From: Cellulosilyticum sp.
Lineage (GTDB): Bacteria > Bacillota > Clostridia > Lachnospirales > Cellulosilyticaceae
Length of the DNA stretch: 64,000 nt
Direction of reading: 5' to 3'
Assembly (NCBI GenBank): GCA_015058045.1
Contig: SVDC01000010.1
Span: 26,202-90,201, forward strand
How positions within the stretch are numbered: position 1 is the stretch's first letter; the number at the start of each line of letters is the position of its first letter. The position numbers and the translations under genes are program-made. A model generated the notes under the pieces. It saw nothing but the letters and a program-made list of their open reading frames with translations. It did no database searches and was not told where the DNA came from. This document shows, one piece after another, positions 32,191 to 42,362 of this stretch.

Positions 32191-34980
32191 TTATACCTCC
32201 TTCAGTTCAACCCAACCTATTTCTATATTAGGCTTTATAACTTCAAATTTTATTTCATAGAATCCTTCTTCTAAGCTAACCTTATTAAGCTTTTGTCTAA
32301 TCCATCTGCCATCCGTCCCACTTGTTTGAATGGTTGTTACTAGTTCCTTATTTAAACTCATATTACAAGCTGTCTGTGATAAGTTTGTATCTGGAGACAT
32401 AATGTGAACAACTATATTATAAATACCTGCCTTAGTTACCTTTATAGCTATCTTCTCCTCTAAGTTTATCAATGTAATTTGAGGATTAGTACTTATATCA
32501 TACACCTTACTTCCTGATACTGCTTCTACCGCCTTAAAATCTTTTATTTCACTCATAATCTCTTGTTTTCTAAAGAATGCAGGTGCTTCCATTAAAAACT
32601 TACAAATATTGATTGCACTTCTTTGAAGCTCGCCTAATTGTAATTTCCCTGCTTCTAGTGCTTCAATCGTATCATCATTATTTGAATTAATCTCTGCACC
32701 ATAATTGTTAACTACCATATAAAGGTCATTTTGTGCACGTAACATAAAGCTTGTATACTTCATGTCTGCTTCTCCACCACTTATGACATCATTCATTTTA
32801 GCCCACCAGTCAGTCATAACAATACCTTTAAATCCCCATTCCTTACGCAAAATCGTTGTATTTAAATCATAATTCGAAGCTGTCCAATATCCATTTACTG
32901 GATTATAAGAAGTCATAATCGCCTTTGCATCTGCTTCTTTTACTGCCATTTCAAAAGCCTTTAGGTAAATTTCTCTTACTGCTCTTTCAGAAACAACAGC
33001 TTCGACTACAGAACGTTCTTTTTCTTGATTATTACATGCAAAATGCTTAAGCGTTGCATGTGCACCACCCTTATAAATCCCTTTAGTAATTGCTACAGCA
33101 AAAGCTCCAGTTATTAGTGGGTCTTCAGAGAAATACTCAAAGTTACGTCCATTTAGTGGACTACGTCTTATATTCATTCCAGGTCCTAGTAAAAGATCAA
33201 TTTGGTTCCTTCTAAGTTCCTGACCTTCTTTCTCATAAAGTGCTTCAACTAACTCGGTATCCCAAGTCGCTGCAAGTAATGTTCCTATAGCAATCTGGGT
33301 AGCCTTTAGACCGCCTTCCATACGTATCCCTGAAGGACCATCTGCAGTAGCTGCAATAGGTATGCCATAACTAAACAACCTATCACTTACTCCCCCAAAT
33401 GCAGAAGCTGTTCCACTAGTTACTAAAGGACTGCTCATTCCTTCTCCTCGTACTAAAGTTGCAAGTTCCTCTTGATTAAGCTGCCCAATAAAGGCTTCCA
33501 TACTAATTTTTTTCTCATAAACATCTCTTAACTTATAGCCTTTATCTCCCGTAATATCTAATGACTTAGGGATATTATCATAAATTCGTGTCTCTAATGA
33601 AATCTCTCTAGTAGGGACTTCTTCATAACCTATACTATATGTACCATCCGCTTTTTTCTCACCAGGCTTTAATCGCTTAAACCCTTCAATAGGCGCCAAA
33701 GCTTGTTCTAGCTGCTCAATAAGTTGAAGGCTCTTTAGATGATATGCTTCTTTACCATTAATGCTGACTAATTCTGCATTTCTAATACTATTACCTACAT
33801 AAAAATAGTAATCTCCTGCTTCTAACACATAACTAGACTTATACCCAGTTATGCCTAAATCATCATAGGAAGCCATTTTCTTAATTGGAAATTCTATTAC
33901 TATTTCTTGTGTTTCACCTGGCTGAAGTAATTTTGTCTTTACAAAGCCTACCAATACTTTTGCTGGTTTCCCTAATTTGCCTTGTGGTGCTTCATAATAA
34001 ACCTGTACTACTTCTTTTCCTGAGTATAAGCTTCCAATATTTCTTACATCTACCTTTATTTCAACATATACGTCTCCATCTTTTTCAATGGTATTGGCTT
34101 CTTTATTAGAAATATCAAAGTTTGTGTAAGATAATCCATATCCAAATTCATACTGAACTTTCTCTGGGCAAAATGTTTCAAAATAGCGATATCCTACATA
34201 GATATCCTCTTCATAATAATTCTTTACCAGACCACCATAGTTTACAGTAGATGGATAATCCTGAATATCATAAGCAACTGTATCTGTTAATTTACCACTT
34301 GGTGTTACCTTACCTGTTAATACATCTACTGCGGCAAATCCGCCCTCTATGCCTCCATGCCATACATAAATAATTCCTTGAATAGGATGTAAATAACTTT
34401 CACTATCTACCCATTTCATATCCATAATATTAGATACATTAAGAACAACTACTACTTGCTCAAAATACTTCGTTACCTTTTGAAGCATATCTTTCTCTGT
34501 TTCTGTAAGCAGATAGCTTCCTTCTGTAACCATATTATCTTTATCTTCCCCAGCTGTTCGTCCAATTACAACGACAGCCTTATTAGATTGCATCCTAGCC
34601 TGTTCTACTATCTCATCAGTTAATGGCATCTCCTTTTGATACCATGGCTCTGCTGCCCAACCGCCTCCTCCATTATCAAATGGATTTTCTTCAATCCATC
34701 CCTCGTAGATGCTGGCTAACTCTTCGTTAATTTGAACAGCCGACACCTTACGAAATCCTTCTAAAAGATTAGTTGTATACTCCACATTAACGCTGCCACC
34801 AGAACCTGTTCCACTTCTATAATAATTAATTTGTGCTCTTCCAAAAATAGAAATTTTATCTTCCAAAGTGATAGGTAGAATATGCGATTCGTTTCTTATT
34901 AAAACAGCTCCATCTGCTGCTACCTTCCTTGAAAATTCTGCAAATCCTTCTAATGGTATGCCTATTTTATTTGTTTTCAC
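32191..34980 (-). CDS. GH3 beta-glucosidase with permuted domain order
   Basis: About 929 residues without a signal peptide, so cytoplasmic. Domains run in swapped order: the usual C-terminal alpha/beta domain and fibronectin-like domain come first (about 20-400, with EGSYLLTETEK and YEFGYGLSYTNF). The catalytic barrel follows (about 480-800), with ADGPSGIRMEG, GRNFEYFSEDP, KHFACNNQE and the nucleophile Asp in GIVMTDWWA. The same permutation is known in rumen Ruminococcus and Butyrivibrio enzymes. A C-terminal part with beta character follows. The GTG at 34980 was chosen after GGAGGAGAAGACC; the TTG at 34998 overlaps that site. Substrate, probably cellodextrins or other beta-glucosides, is inferred. 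Confidence 0.92.
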   Translation of the reverse strand: MKTNKIGIPLEGFAEFSRKVAADGAVLIRNESHILPITLEDKISIFGRAQINYYRSGTGSGGSVNVEYTTNLLEGFRKVSAVQINEELASIYEGWIEENPFDNGGGGWAAEPWYQKEMPLTDEIVEQARMQSNKAVVVIGRTAGEDKDNMVTEGSYLLTETEKDMLQKVTKYFEQVVVVLNVSNIMDMKWVDSESYLHPIQGIIYVWHGGIEGGFAAVDVLTGKVTPSGKLTDTVAYDIQDYPSTVNYGGLVKNYYEEDIYVGYRYFETFCPEKVQYEFGYGLSYTNFDISNKEANTIEKDGDVYVEIKVDVRNIGSLYSGKEVVQVYYEAPQGKLGKPAKVLVGFVKTKLLQPGETQEIVIEFPIKKMASYDDLGITGYKSSYVLEAGDYYFYVGNSIRNAELVSINGKEAYHLKSLQLIEQLEQALAPIEGFKRLKPGEKKADGTYSIGYEEVPTREISLETRIYDNIPKSLDITGDKGYKLRDVYEKKISMEAFIGQLNQEELATLVRGEGMSSPLVTSGTASAFGGVSDRLFSYGIPIAATADGPSGIRMEGGLKATQIAIGTLLAATWDTELVEALYEKEGQELRRNQIDLLLGPGMNIRRSPLNGRNFEYFSEDPLITGAFAVAITKGIYKGGAHATLKHFACNNQEKERSVVEAVVSERAVREIYLKAFEMAVKEADAKAIMTSYNPVNGYWTASNYDLNTTILRKEWGFKGIVMTDWWAKMNDVISGGEADMKYTSFMLRAQNDLYMVVNNYGAEINSNNDDTIEALEAGKLQLGELQRSAINICKFLMEAPAFFRKQEIMSEIKDFKAVEAVSGSKVYDISTNPQITLINLEEKIAIKVTKAGIYNIVVHIMSPDTNLSQTACNMSLNKELVTTIQTSGTDGRWIRQKLNKVSLEEGFYEIKFEVIKPNIEIGWVELKEV

Positions 34981-35093
34981 GGTCTTCTCCTCCAACACCT
35001 AATAATATAATCATTATAGTGAATTGAACTATTCTATGATATAATTCTTATGTGCAAAAATATAAATATTCTGTCTTCATTAAGGAGGTTGTT

Positions 35094-35990
35094 ATGAATT
35101 ATCCTGAACAAAAAAAAGAAGTTATTAATGGCATTTCTTATAATTACTTATGCCACTATCAAGATGTAGTAGGCGCTGGTAATGTATATCCTGCACATTA
35201 TCATAGTTACATAGAAATATTATATGGTATCTCTGGAAATTATGAGGTTCTCTTAAATGGTAAATGTCATTATTTTTCTTCTGGAGATTTAGTCATCATT
35301 AACTCTAAAGAAGTTCATCAAATCAATTCACTCTCTTGTAATGGTGGACGATATATCGTACTTAGATTTGAACCTGAAATTATTTACAATAGTATGTTTG
35401 CTAATTATTCACAGCTCAAGTATGTATTTCCTTTTATCTTAGAAACATCTAATCATCAAAAAATAATAAAAAAAGAAGAGATAAATGATACATTTATCCC
35501 TGAATTACTTTATGATATGTTAGATGAATTTGAAACTCAGCATTATGGGTATGAACTTGCTATTAAAAATCATATTGGTCGAATCTTCTTGTGGTTATTA
35601 CGCTATTTTCATCATAATGGCTCTGATTTTTCTATTCTTCCTGATTCAAATCTTGATTTGCTCGAACGCCTACAACCCGCTTTCGACTACATCCAACTAC
35701 ATTATGATGAAGCACTTTCCGTTCCAGTACTTGCAACATTATGTAATATGAGCCCCAGTTATTTTTCTAGAATCTTTAATGCTCAGATGGGAATGAACCT
35801 TAATCAGTATATTAACTATATCCGTATTACTGAAGCAGAAAAATTACTCATTTCTACCTCAATGAACATTACCGAGATTGCTAATGCCATAGGATTTAAC
35901 ACTACCAGCTATTTTATTAAACTATTTAAAGAATATAAAAATATGTCTCCTAAACAATTTCGCAAAGAAATAGTCATTACATCAAATTAA
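35094..35990 (+). CDS. AraC-family transcription regulator
   Basis: A 298-residue regulator: N-terminal cupin sensor (HYHSYIEILYGISGNYEVLLNG) and C-terminal double helix-turn-helix with LATLCNMSPSYFSRIFN and ITEIANAIGFNTTSYFIKLFK. The ATG at 35094 follows AAGGAGGTT; an upstream ATG lacks such a site. It is divergent from the GH3 beta-glucosidase gene with 113 bases between, and probably controls it in response to a sugar. Confidence 0.9.
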   Translation: MNYPEQKKEVINGISYNYLCHYQDVVGAGNVYPAHYHSYIEILYGISGNYEVLLNGKCHYFSSGDLVIINSKEVHQINSLSCNGGRYIVLRFEPEIIYNSMFANYSQLKYVFPFILETSNHQKIIKKEEINDTFIPELLYDMLDEFETQHYGYELAIKNHIGRIFLWLLRYFHHNGSDFSILPDSNLDLLERLQPAFDYIQLHYDEALSVPVLATLCNMSPSYFSRIFNAQMGMNLNQYINYIRITEAEKLLISTSMNITEIANAIGFNTTSYFIKLFKEYKNMSPKQFRKEIVITSN

Positions 35991-36024
35991 TGCTTCTAGA
36001 TTGCTTATACTTCTACATTTTAGG

Positions 36025-36068
36025 TAAAAAAATACCAAGGTACTATTATATAATGATACCTTGGTATT
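36025..36068 (-). terminator. Terminator after the LytTR regulator gene
   Basis: AATACCAAGGTA pairs with TACCTTGGTATT around an AT loop. On the minus strand T7 follows the stem, so it serves the LytTR gene; it lies between convergent genes. Confidence 0.85.
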
Positions 36069-36090
36069 CTTTACTTCAATTATTTAATGA

Positions 36091-36834
36091 TCATAGAAAT
36101 CTATTTTTAATTTCCTCGTATTTTTCTCCTGTAATGAGTGCATCCTTATCAATATCTTTAAACTTCACAACATAGCTCCATCTGCCATATGGTTCTATCT
36201 TTGTAATCTCAGAAAGATTGATGAGATAAGATTTATGACTTCTAATAAATTGATCTGGGTCTAGTTTTGCTTCTATATCACTTAGACTAGCAGAAGTTGA
36301 AAAGGCATTTTTCTTAGTATAAATGATTGTATTACCATTTTCTCTTTGTACCAAAATAATATCTTTAATATCAATAAAGCTCATGCTTTCTTTTCCCTTA
36401 ACTAAAAGCTTTGCAAGACCTTTTTCATATTTAATGATTTTATCACTTTCTTCTTGCATCTTATCTTTTAAATCTAGCATTTTCACACGTTCTAATGTTC
36501 TAGTGACACGCTCTACATTAAAAGGCTTCACAAGGTAGTCATAAGCATATACTTCAAAGGCTTCTGACATATACTGAGCATGAGCCGTTGCAAAAATAAT
36601 CTTTGTTTTAGGATTTAAGTCTGAAATAATTTTGGCACATTCTAACCCACTTGTTCCTTTTATTTCTATATCTAAGAAAACAACTTCAGGTTTATAGATT
36701 GTAAAAAGCTTAATGGCATCGGTCATTGTATCGCATTCTCCTACTACTTCAAACCCCTCTGTCTTACCAATAATTTTACTAAGTAGTAATCTAATTCCTG
36801 GTTCATCATCTACTAATAATACCTTGACTCCCAT
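36091..36834 (-). CDS. LytTR-family response regulator
   Basis: A 247-residue regulator: receiver about 1-125 with acceptor Asp in VVFLDIEIKG and Lys in YLVKPFN, then a LytTR DNA-binding domain about 150-245 (FIDIKDIILVQRENGN, FIRSHKSYLINLSEI). Such proteins usually pair with LytS- or AgrC-like kinases; the Spo0B-type kinase at 41425 is the nearest candidate, though genes lie between them. The start overlaps the preceding gene's stop by one base. Confidence 0.92.
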   Translation of the reverse strand: MGVKVLLVDDEPGIRLLLSKIIGKTEGFEVVGECDTMTDAIKLFTIYKPEVVFLDIEIKGTSGLECAKIISDLNPKTKIIFATAHAQYMSEAFEVYAYDYLVKPFNVERVTRTLERVKMLDLKDKMQEESDKIIKYEKGLAKLLVKGKESMSFIDIKDIILVQRENGNTIIYTKKNAFSTSASLSDIEAKLDPDQFIRSHKSYLINLSEITKIEPYGRWSYVVKFKDIDKDALITGEKYEEIKNRFL

Positions 36835-37235
36835 TACTCTCTCCTTATTCTCCTATTTCGCCTTATTTTGCATTTAGGTTCACTTAAAATTTCAGCTAAC
36901 ATCATAGCTTCTTTTAGTCTACTTACCTCCTGCCCCCTTTCCTTTATTTCCTGCTTATTCCTGGATTCCACTTGTTCAAACTGTCGTTTTCTTTCTCTAT
37001 TAGCTGTTAGACCTTTTATATCTTCTGCTCCCTGATTAATTCTCTTATGTTCATCTTGTTTATCTGGATCTGTTTCAAGTCTTTGTTCGTTCTGTTTATT
37101 ATGTTTTACTTTTTTGACTATTATTTTCTTTGCAGATTCCGACTTAGTTTTTTTTACTTGACTATAAGGCTCAGCCATGAGGTTTGTGACGAGTAGATTA
37201 CTTGTATGATCACCTAACTGCCCATTATATTTCAT
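36834..37235 (-). CDS. Hypothetical highly charged protein with basic C-terminus
   Basis: About 133 residues, rich in Lys, Glu, Gln and Arg, with no hydrophobic segment. A conserved-looking N-terminus (GDHTSNLLVTNLMAEPYSQ) and C-terminus (LKEAMMLAEILSEP, then KIRRNRRIRRE) flank a low-complexity middle of probable coiled or disordered character. I do not recognise it. It overlaps the LytTR regulator gene by one base, so they are cotranscribed, and it could be a small adaptor, but this is a guess. The ATG at 37235 was preferred, with AGGA nine bases before it. Confidence 0.7.
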   Translation of the reverse strand: MKYNGQLGDHTSNLLVTNLMAEPYSQVKKTKSESAKKIIVKKVKHNKQNEQRLETDPDKQDEHKRINQGAEDIKGLTANRERKRQFEQVESRNKQEIKERGQEVSRLKEAMMLAEILSEPKCKIRRNRRIRRE

Positions 37236-37406
37236 ACCGGAATTTCCTATCAAAGTCCTTTGAATGCTATCTTATTCTTTACAGAATCTTAGTCCAAACT
37301 TTAATATCGGACCTCTCTTAATAATCAGACTTTGATAAACTCCTTCCTATATCTATTTGATAGCTCCTTACTTCTACATCTTATTGTACTTTATATGTTC
37401 ATTTTA

Positions 37407-38384
37407 TTAATAACTTTTTTTACCTTCATTTAAACTAGGAAGCTGACCTTTATCTGAAATTGATGCCCTCATTTCAGTATCTGCCTTTAGATTTTGCATA
37501 TCATAATAATCCATAACACCAAGACGTCCTTCTCTCAGTGCTGTTGCCAATGCTTTTGGTACCTCAGCCTCTGCCTCTACTACATAAGCTTTCATTTCTT
37601 GTTCTTTGGCTACAGCCATTGCTCTTCTTTCCTCTGCTTTAGCTTGCGCAATATTTTTATCAGCTTCTGCTTGAACAGTTTGAAGTTCTGCACCAATATT
37701 TCTACCAACATCAACATCAGCAATATCAATAGAAAGAATCTCATAAGCTGTACCTGAATCTAGGCCTTTTCCTAAAACTACTTTAGAAATTCCATCTGGA
37801 TTTTCTAATACTTCTTTATGGCTACGAGATGAACCAACTGTTGTAACAATCCCTTCTCCAACTCTAGCCAAAATGGTTGCTTCACCTGCACCACCTACAA
37901 GTCTTTCAAGATTAGTTCTAACAGTAATCCTTGCTTTAACTAAAAGTTCAATACCATCTTTAGCTACTGCTGATACATTAGGTGTTTCAATAACTTTAGG
38001 ATTAACACTCATTTTTACTGCTTCTAATACATCACGTCCTGCAAGATCGATAGCTGCCGCCTTTTCAAAAGTAAGCTCAATACCAGCTCTTTCTGCTGCA
38101 ATTAACGCATCTACTACTCTATCTACATTTCCTCCAGCAAGATAATGTGCCTCTAATTGATTAACCTGTAATAAAATACCCGCTTTTGTTGATTTAATAT
38201 GTGGCATAACAATATGGCTTGGTCTTACTCTTCTTAATTTCATACCAATCAAATCAAAAATGCCCACCTTAACATTAGCAGCTAATGCTGAAATCCAAAG
38301 TCCTACTGGAACAAGTATAAAGAATCCTACAACCAATAATGCAATTACGCCTATTAATACAATCATTCCTATATTTCCACTCAT
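37407..38384 (-). CDS. floA: Flotillin-like membrane protein FloA
   Basis: A 325-residue SPFH-type protein: one membrane hairpin segment (residues about 7-35), then the FloA signature [19 protein letters not shown], the SPFH region and an Ala/Glu-rich helix ([21 protein letters not shown]) that oligomerises. FloA (YqfA) organises membrane microdomains and is usually encoded beside an NfeD-like protein, as it is here with a 45-base gap. Confidence 0.93.
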   Translation of the reverse strand: MSGNIGMIVLIGVIALLVVGFFILVPVGLWISALAANVKVGIFDLIGMKLRRVRPSHIVMPHIKSTKAGILLQVNQLEAHYLAGGNVDRVVDALIAAERAGIELTFEKAAAIDLAGRDVLEAVKMSVNPKVIETPNVSAVAKDGIELLVKARITVRTNLERLVGGAGEATILARVGEGIVTTVGSSRSHKEVLENPDGISKVVLGKGLDSGTAYEILSIDIADVDVGRNIGAELQTVQAEADKNIAQAKAEERRAMAVAKEQEMKAYVVEAEAEVPKALATALREGRLGVMDYYDMQNLKADTEMRASISDKGQLPSLNEGKKSY

Positions 38385-38429
38385 TCTTTTTCCCTACTTT
38401 CTCTAGATTGTTATTTCTTAATTATCCAT

Positions 38430-38921
38430 CTATATTATTTCTTTTACAATGAGTTTTGAACCAGATACCTCATTAATAATGATTGGTGTACCTTTAGAAA
38501 TATAACTTCCATTAGATATGACATCAAAGTTTACGCCATCAAAACTTCCTACACCTGTTGGTCTTAAGTCTGTATAAGCTACACCTTTCTTATTTAGTAG
38601 ATACTTTAAATCATTAGAACTAATATAGCCTTTCTCCTTATTTTGCTCTTCTGTTAATATAATAGGTTTTGCTAGCTTTCCCTTGGATAGCAACCAGAGA
38701 ATTATACCTAGCATTATACCCAGAAGTGCAATAATAATAACCGTTAGTATAACACCTTCTTGAATGGTATTGGCATTTAAAAAGATACTCGTAACTAAAC
38801 AGATAATGCCGCTTATTCCTGGAAAGGAAAATCCAGGTAATACCATCTCAACGCCTACTAACACAAAGCCTGCTACCATAAGAATGACACCCAGTACACT
38901 CATTCCATCTATAACACTCAT
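38430..38921 (-). CDS. NfeD-like short membrane protein (FloA partner)
   Basis: About 163 residues: three membrane segments in residues 5-85, then a C-terminal OB-fold domain (GVAYTDLRPTGVGSFDG, KGTPIIINEVSGSKLIV) typical of NfeD. It lacks the serine-protease domain of long NfeD proteins. Three ATGs lie in a row after GGGGG; the third, at 38921, has the best spacing. Its pairing with floA is the conserved arrangement for membrane microdomain proteins. Confidence 0.9.
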   Translation of the reverse strand: MSVIDGMSVLGVILMVAGFVLVGVEMVLPGFSFPGISGIICLVTSIFLNANTIQEGVILTVIIIALLGIMLGIILWLLSKGKLAKPIILTEEQNKEKGYISSNDLKYLLNKKGVAYTDLRPTGVGSFDGVNFDVISNGSYISKGTPIIINEVSGSKLIVKEII

Positions 38922-39172
38922 CATCATCCCCCTTCCTCTCTAAAAAGTTCTTTTAAATTCTTCTCTAGTTATACTTTATTCCTTCTAACTGCTTTAAGCT
39001 AGAGATATGTTCTAAGTTATACACTTTAGCTTCTGAAACGTCACTTTCTACTCTTTAAATTACAGTTTCACCAAATTAATAAGCACCCATCATCACTTAA
39101 GTTGAATGGATGCTATATACTTATCTTATTATCTTATTTTTTTATTATGATTTTCTTATTATGATTTTCCTA

Positions 39173-39803
39173 TCACTTATTAAATAAGGCCATTAGTTCC
39201 TTAGTGATTCGATCGTATTCTTCTCTACTTATAAAGCTCTCTACATTCCAATTTTCAAGAAGTATTTGTTCTTGTTTAGTCATTACACCTACATATTTTT
39301 CAATCTGCTGCTTTACATATTCTCTATATGGGCTTGCAACTATCTCTATAGAAGGTGGATACCATTTTTCAAACCAATCTACATTAATCCGGTCTACACC
39401 CATTCTCTTCTTAAATAACTGCATATACGGATTATTACCCTTATAGTGTGATGCTATATACATCATAACATTCTGAAGATATACTGTATCATTTGTCATT
39501 ACTGTTTTACCAATAGCTTGGTTCATAAAATGGTTAAGTATTTCTTCTCGTACACTACCATATACAATCGTATCTCTTAACATCTCTTTCCTCATACATT
39601 TTGCACATCGCATGCATGGTTTGTGTATTGCTTCCCCTCGTATACAAGCCTGTGCAATATCATCATATCCTGTAAGCTGTACAATTAAAGTTGTTGCCAC
39701 TTCACTTAGACCTGCTGTAGCTATACTAAATGGTAAATCGACCCCTTTAGCTAACTGAGCCCAGATTAGATAGATGATTTTGATATTTATAACTGACTTC
39801 CAT
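39173..39803 (-). pseudogene. Internally deleted copy of a PP-loop (DUF6395-like) protein gene
   Basis: From 39700 the frame matches the C-terminal part of the gene at 39986 (SLVVK/TLIVQ, GYEDIAQ/GYDDIAQ, HKPCMRCAKC). Upstream, a ribosome binding site and ATG at 39803 give MEVSYKYQ, the intact copy's start, before a frameshifted junction. The frame then resumes at WAQLAKGVDLPFS against WGKLAEGVDLPFS. The middle, including the SGGMDS ATP site, is missing: a deletion of some 230 codons that also shifts frame. It is therefore a broken tandem duplicate rather than a small gene, though an internal restart could still make a fragment with the Cys motif. Confidence 0.85.
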
Positions 39804-39931
39804 TCTATATTGCCCCCTAATACTTATTAGTTATGCTATAAGCCTCTCTACTAAAAGATATGCTTTTTCTACGTATTTGGTACGTACTAGCTGTATATAA
39901 TTAGTACACTTCATTTCATAAAATTCCATAC

Positions 39932-39972
39932 AAAAGCACCTATCATCTAATATCGATAATAGGTGCTTTTAT
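39932..39972 (-). terminator. Terminator after the intact PP-loop gene
   Basis: AAAAGCACCTAT pairs with ATAGGTGCTTTT around an AT loop, 14 bases beyond the stop codon at 39986. T4 follows on the minus strand. Confidence 0.85.
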
Positions 39973-39985
39973 CCCCTCATTTTTT

Positions 39986-41314
39986 CTAATTACCTAATAA
40001 TAATTTTCTATCTATCTCTAAGTATCCTATAAGCTCCTCTGTTATTTGCTGGTATTCTTCTCTACTCATAAAGCTTTCAATATTCCAACTTTCAACAAGT
40101 GCTTGTTCCTTTTCATTCATTGTTCCTACATACTTTTGGATTTGCTCCTTTACATATTGTCTATAAGGCTCTGCCACCACCTCAATAGATGGAGCATACC
40201 ATTTTTCTAACCAGTCTACATTAATCTTATCTGCTCCTATACGCTTCTTAAAAAGTTGCATCCCCTTATTTTGTCCATGATAATGAGAAGTGGTATACAT
40301 CATTACATCCTGGTGATGTATATGATCACCTGTTATGATTTTTCTTCCAGTTGGTGTCTTCATAAAGTGAGATACTGTCTCTTCTCTCACCTCACCATAT
40401 GTTAGTGCATCATCTAGCATAACTTTTCTCACACACTTAGCACATCTCATGCAAGGCTTATGTAGTTCAGCCTCCCCACAAGATTGTGCAATATCTTCAT
40501 AACCTGCACGTTTTACAACTAAAGATGTTGCTACTTCACTTAGCCCCGCTGTTACTAAACTAAAAGGTAAATCTACACCTTCAGCCAACTTTCCCCAAGT
40601 TCTATAATGCCAACTGTTAGGATAATCTACATATTGCTCATGCCCTATTTTATATGACGATTCTAGAATCATCCCTGCCGCAATAGTATTAGTAGGATAG
40701 AAATCAGCAAGTAAAATACACGGTACCATACATACCATATCCGTTGGAAAACCTATAGGGTTTCGTAATCTACTTTCGAAATCAGTAAGCATTTTATAGG
40801 TTACTCTTCCTGCTTTTTGTAAGGCATCATATGCATAATACATAGAGGTCTTATTATACATGCGTGATATTCTTTCAGTCTTTTCTCTATCTACCAAAAA
40901 CAAGTACGTATCTTTAGGTAGAATTGCTAAAGCAGCCGTAGAATCCATCCCACCACTATAGGCTAATGCCACCTTTGCATCTTTACCTGCTTTTCTTGCA
41001 CTAATCTTTGGATCTACTGGTCCAACCGTTTTGTGTATTATCTGCTTACATAAATCGGCAAAATCTTGGCTTATCCCTAGAGATAACTTAATTTCTTTGT
41101 TTGTATAGGGATAAATTAAATAAATAACAGCTAGCGCTAATAAATCGGGATGAATGCTTTCCAAATTCCATCCATCTGGCATTCTAAATCTGCAGTGTGG
41201 ATCATTCATTCTTACATAATTACCCTTAGCCATTTTCTTAGAAACACCTTCACCTTCTGCTAATCCAAAGTGCATTTCTAAAAAACCGTCATGATATTTA
41301 TAGCTAACTTCCAT
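39986..41314 (-). CDS. PP-loop ATP-binding protein (DUF6395-like), intact copy
   Basis: A 442-residue protein with an ATP-pyrophosphatase PP-loop, AYSGGMDSTAALA, at about residues 118-130, as in enzymes that adenylate a substrate before sulfur, amide or peptide bond formation. A Cys-rich segment HKPCMRCAKCVRK at about 290-300 could hold metal or sulfur. The N-terminal 100 residues are unrecognised. The DUF6395 name is from memory of this layout. The substrate is unknown; no partner biosynthetic gene sits beside it. A broken paralogue follows. Confidence 0.75.
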   Translation of the reverse strand: MEVSYKYHDGFLEMHFGLAEGEGVSKKMAKGNYVRMNDPHCRFRMPDGWNLESIHPDLLALAVIYLIYPYTNKEIKLSLGISQDFADLCKQIIHKTVGPVDPKISARKAGKDAKVALAYSGGMDSTAALAILPKDTYLFLVDREKTERISRMYNKTSMYYAYDALQKAGRVTYKMLTDFESRLRNPIGFPTDMVCMVPCILLADFYPTNTIAAGMILESSYKIGHEQYVDYPNSWHYRTWGKLAEGVDLPFSLVTAGLSEVATSLVVKRAGYEDIAQSCGEAELHKPCMRCAKCVRKVMLDDALTYGEVREETVSHFMKTPTGRKIITGDHIHHQDVMMYTTSHYHGQNKGMQLFKKRIGADKINVDWLEKWYAPSIEVVAEPYRQYVKEQIQKYVGTMNEKEQALVESWNIESFMSREEYQQITEELIGYLEIDRKLLLGN

Positions 41315-41424
41315 TATATTGGCCCCTTTTAGTTCATCACTACTTCTCTCTAATAGAAATGTATGCAGTTTTCAATTGTTATGTGCCTAATATAGGCATA
41401 CTCCCATCTTTTACTTGAACCTGT

Positions 41425-42246
41425 TTATTCTTTTTTAGGTAAGTTTACTGTAAAAGAAGTTTGTTTCTCATCTGAGACTAATTCTAGTATTCCATTTGCC
41501 TCTTTAATAATGTTCTGTACGATGTAAAGTCCCATACCGTGTCCAGTTTCTTTTTTAGTGGTGTAACCTTGATTAAAAATCAATCTAAGCTCTGCTTCCT
41601 CAATTTTAGGACCATTATTAGTAATTTCAAAAGAATAGCTTGATTGATTTTGTTTGATTGTAATGTATATCTTCTTCTCTCCATCTTGTTTCTTTAGTGC
41701 AGTTATAGCATTATCAATAATATTTGCAAGCACCTTGCAAAGTTCCCAAGGTTCTATCATTAGATTTTTTAAATCTGTTCTAATATCTAGATATAAATCA
41801 ATATTTTCTTTTTCTGCCATTTGAAGCTTTGCTTGCAATAAAGCATTAATAGCTGGTTCAGCCGTCTTAAGTGCTCTACTCACCTTTGTAATTTCCTTAA
41901 AAACAGAGTCCATATAATCTTTTGCTTCTTCAAATTCCTCCATGTCTAGCAATCCATAGACCACTTGCATTTGATTTAAGTAATCGTGTCTTTGTGCTCT
42001 CAAAGTTAGATTCAGTTGTTCCAAATCTTTCATACTAGATACTAAGTTTTGATACTGTGTTTTCTGAAGACGGATATAACTTACTGCCGTTATAATCATA
42101 TTCGCTATACTTAAGCAGACTAATCCAAATATTATACCTCTCCCATAATCTACATCATATCTTGCTAACCCAATAGTCACTATGATTAATAGAATCTGTG
42201 CAATGTTTAAAATAATAGATGTGACAAGTATCTTTCTTGTATTCAT
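41425..42246 (-). CDS. Sensor histidine kinase of the Spo0B/GHKL type
   Basis: A 273-residue kinase with two N-terminal membrane helices (about 6-28 and 34-56), a coiled segment, the acceptor His in LRAQRHDYLNQMQVVYGLL, and the GHKL ATPase (NIIDNAITAL, GHGMGLYIVQNI). The short sensor region suggests membrane or peptide sensing as in AgrC/CitA-like kinases. It has no adjacent regulator; the LytTR regulator at 36091 is the nearest possible partner, since LytTR proteins often pair with this kinase type. Confidence 0.9.
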   Translation of the reverse strand: MNTRKILVTSIILNIAQILLIIVTIGLARYDVDYGRGIIFGLVCLSIANMIITAVSYIRLQKTQYQNLVSSMKDLEQLNLTLRAQRHDYLNQMQVVYGLLDMEEFEEAKDYMDSVFKEITKVSRALKTAEPAINALLQAKLQMAEKENIDLYLDIRTDLKNLMIEPWELCKVLANIIDNAITALKKQDGEKKIYITIKQNQSSYSFEITNNGPKIEEAELRLIFNQGYTTKKETGHGMGLYIVQNIIKEANGILELVSDEKQTSFTVNLPKKE

Positions 42247-42362
42247 TTTATCTCCCCTATGTTTTGTTCTTTTTTCTATTATATCCTACTTGCCCTATCT
42301 ATCCATCCATTTCTTGAACACTATAACTTCTTTCCTCTTTCTTAAATCTACAATATATTCCA

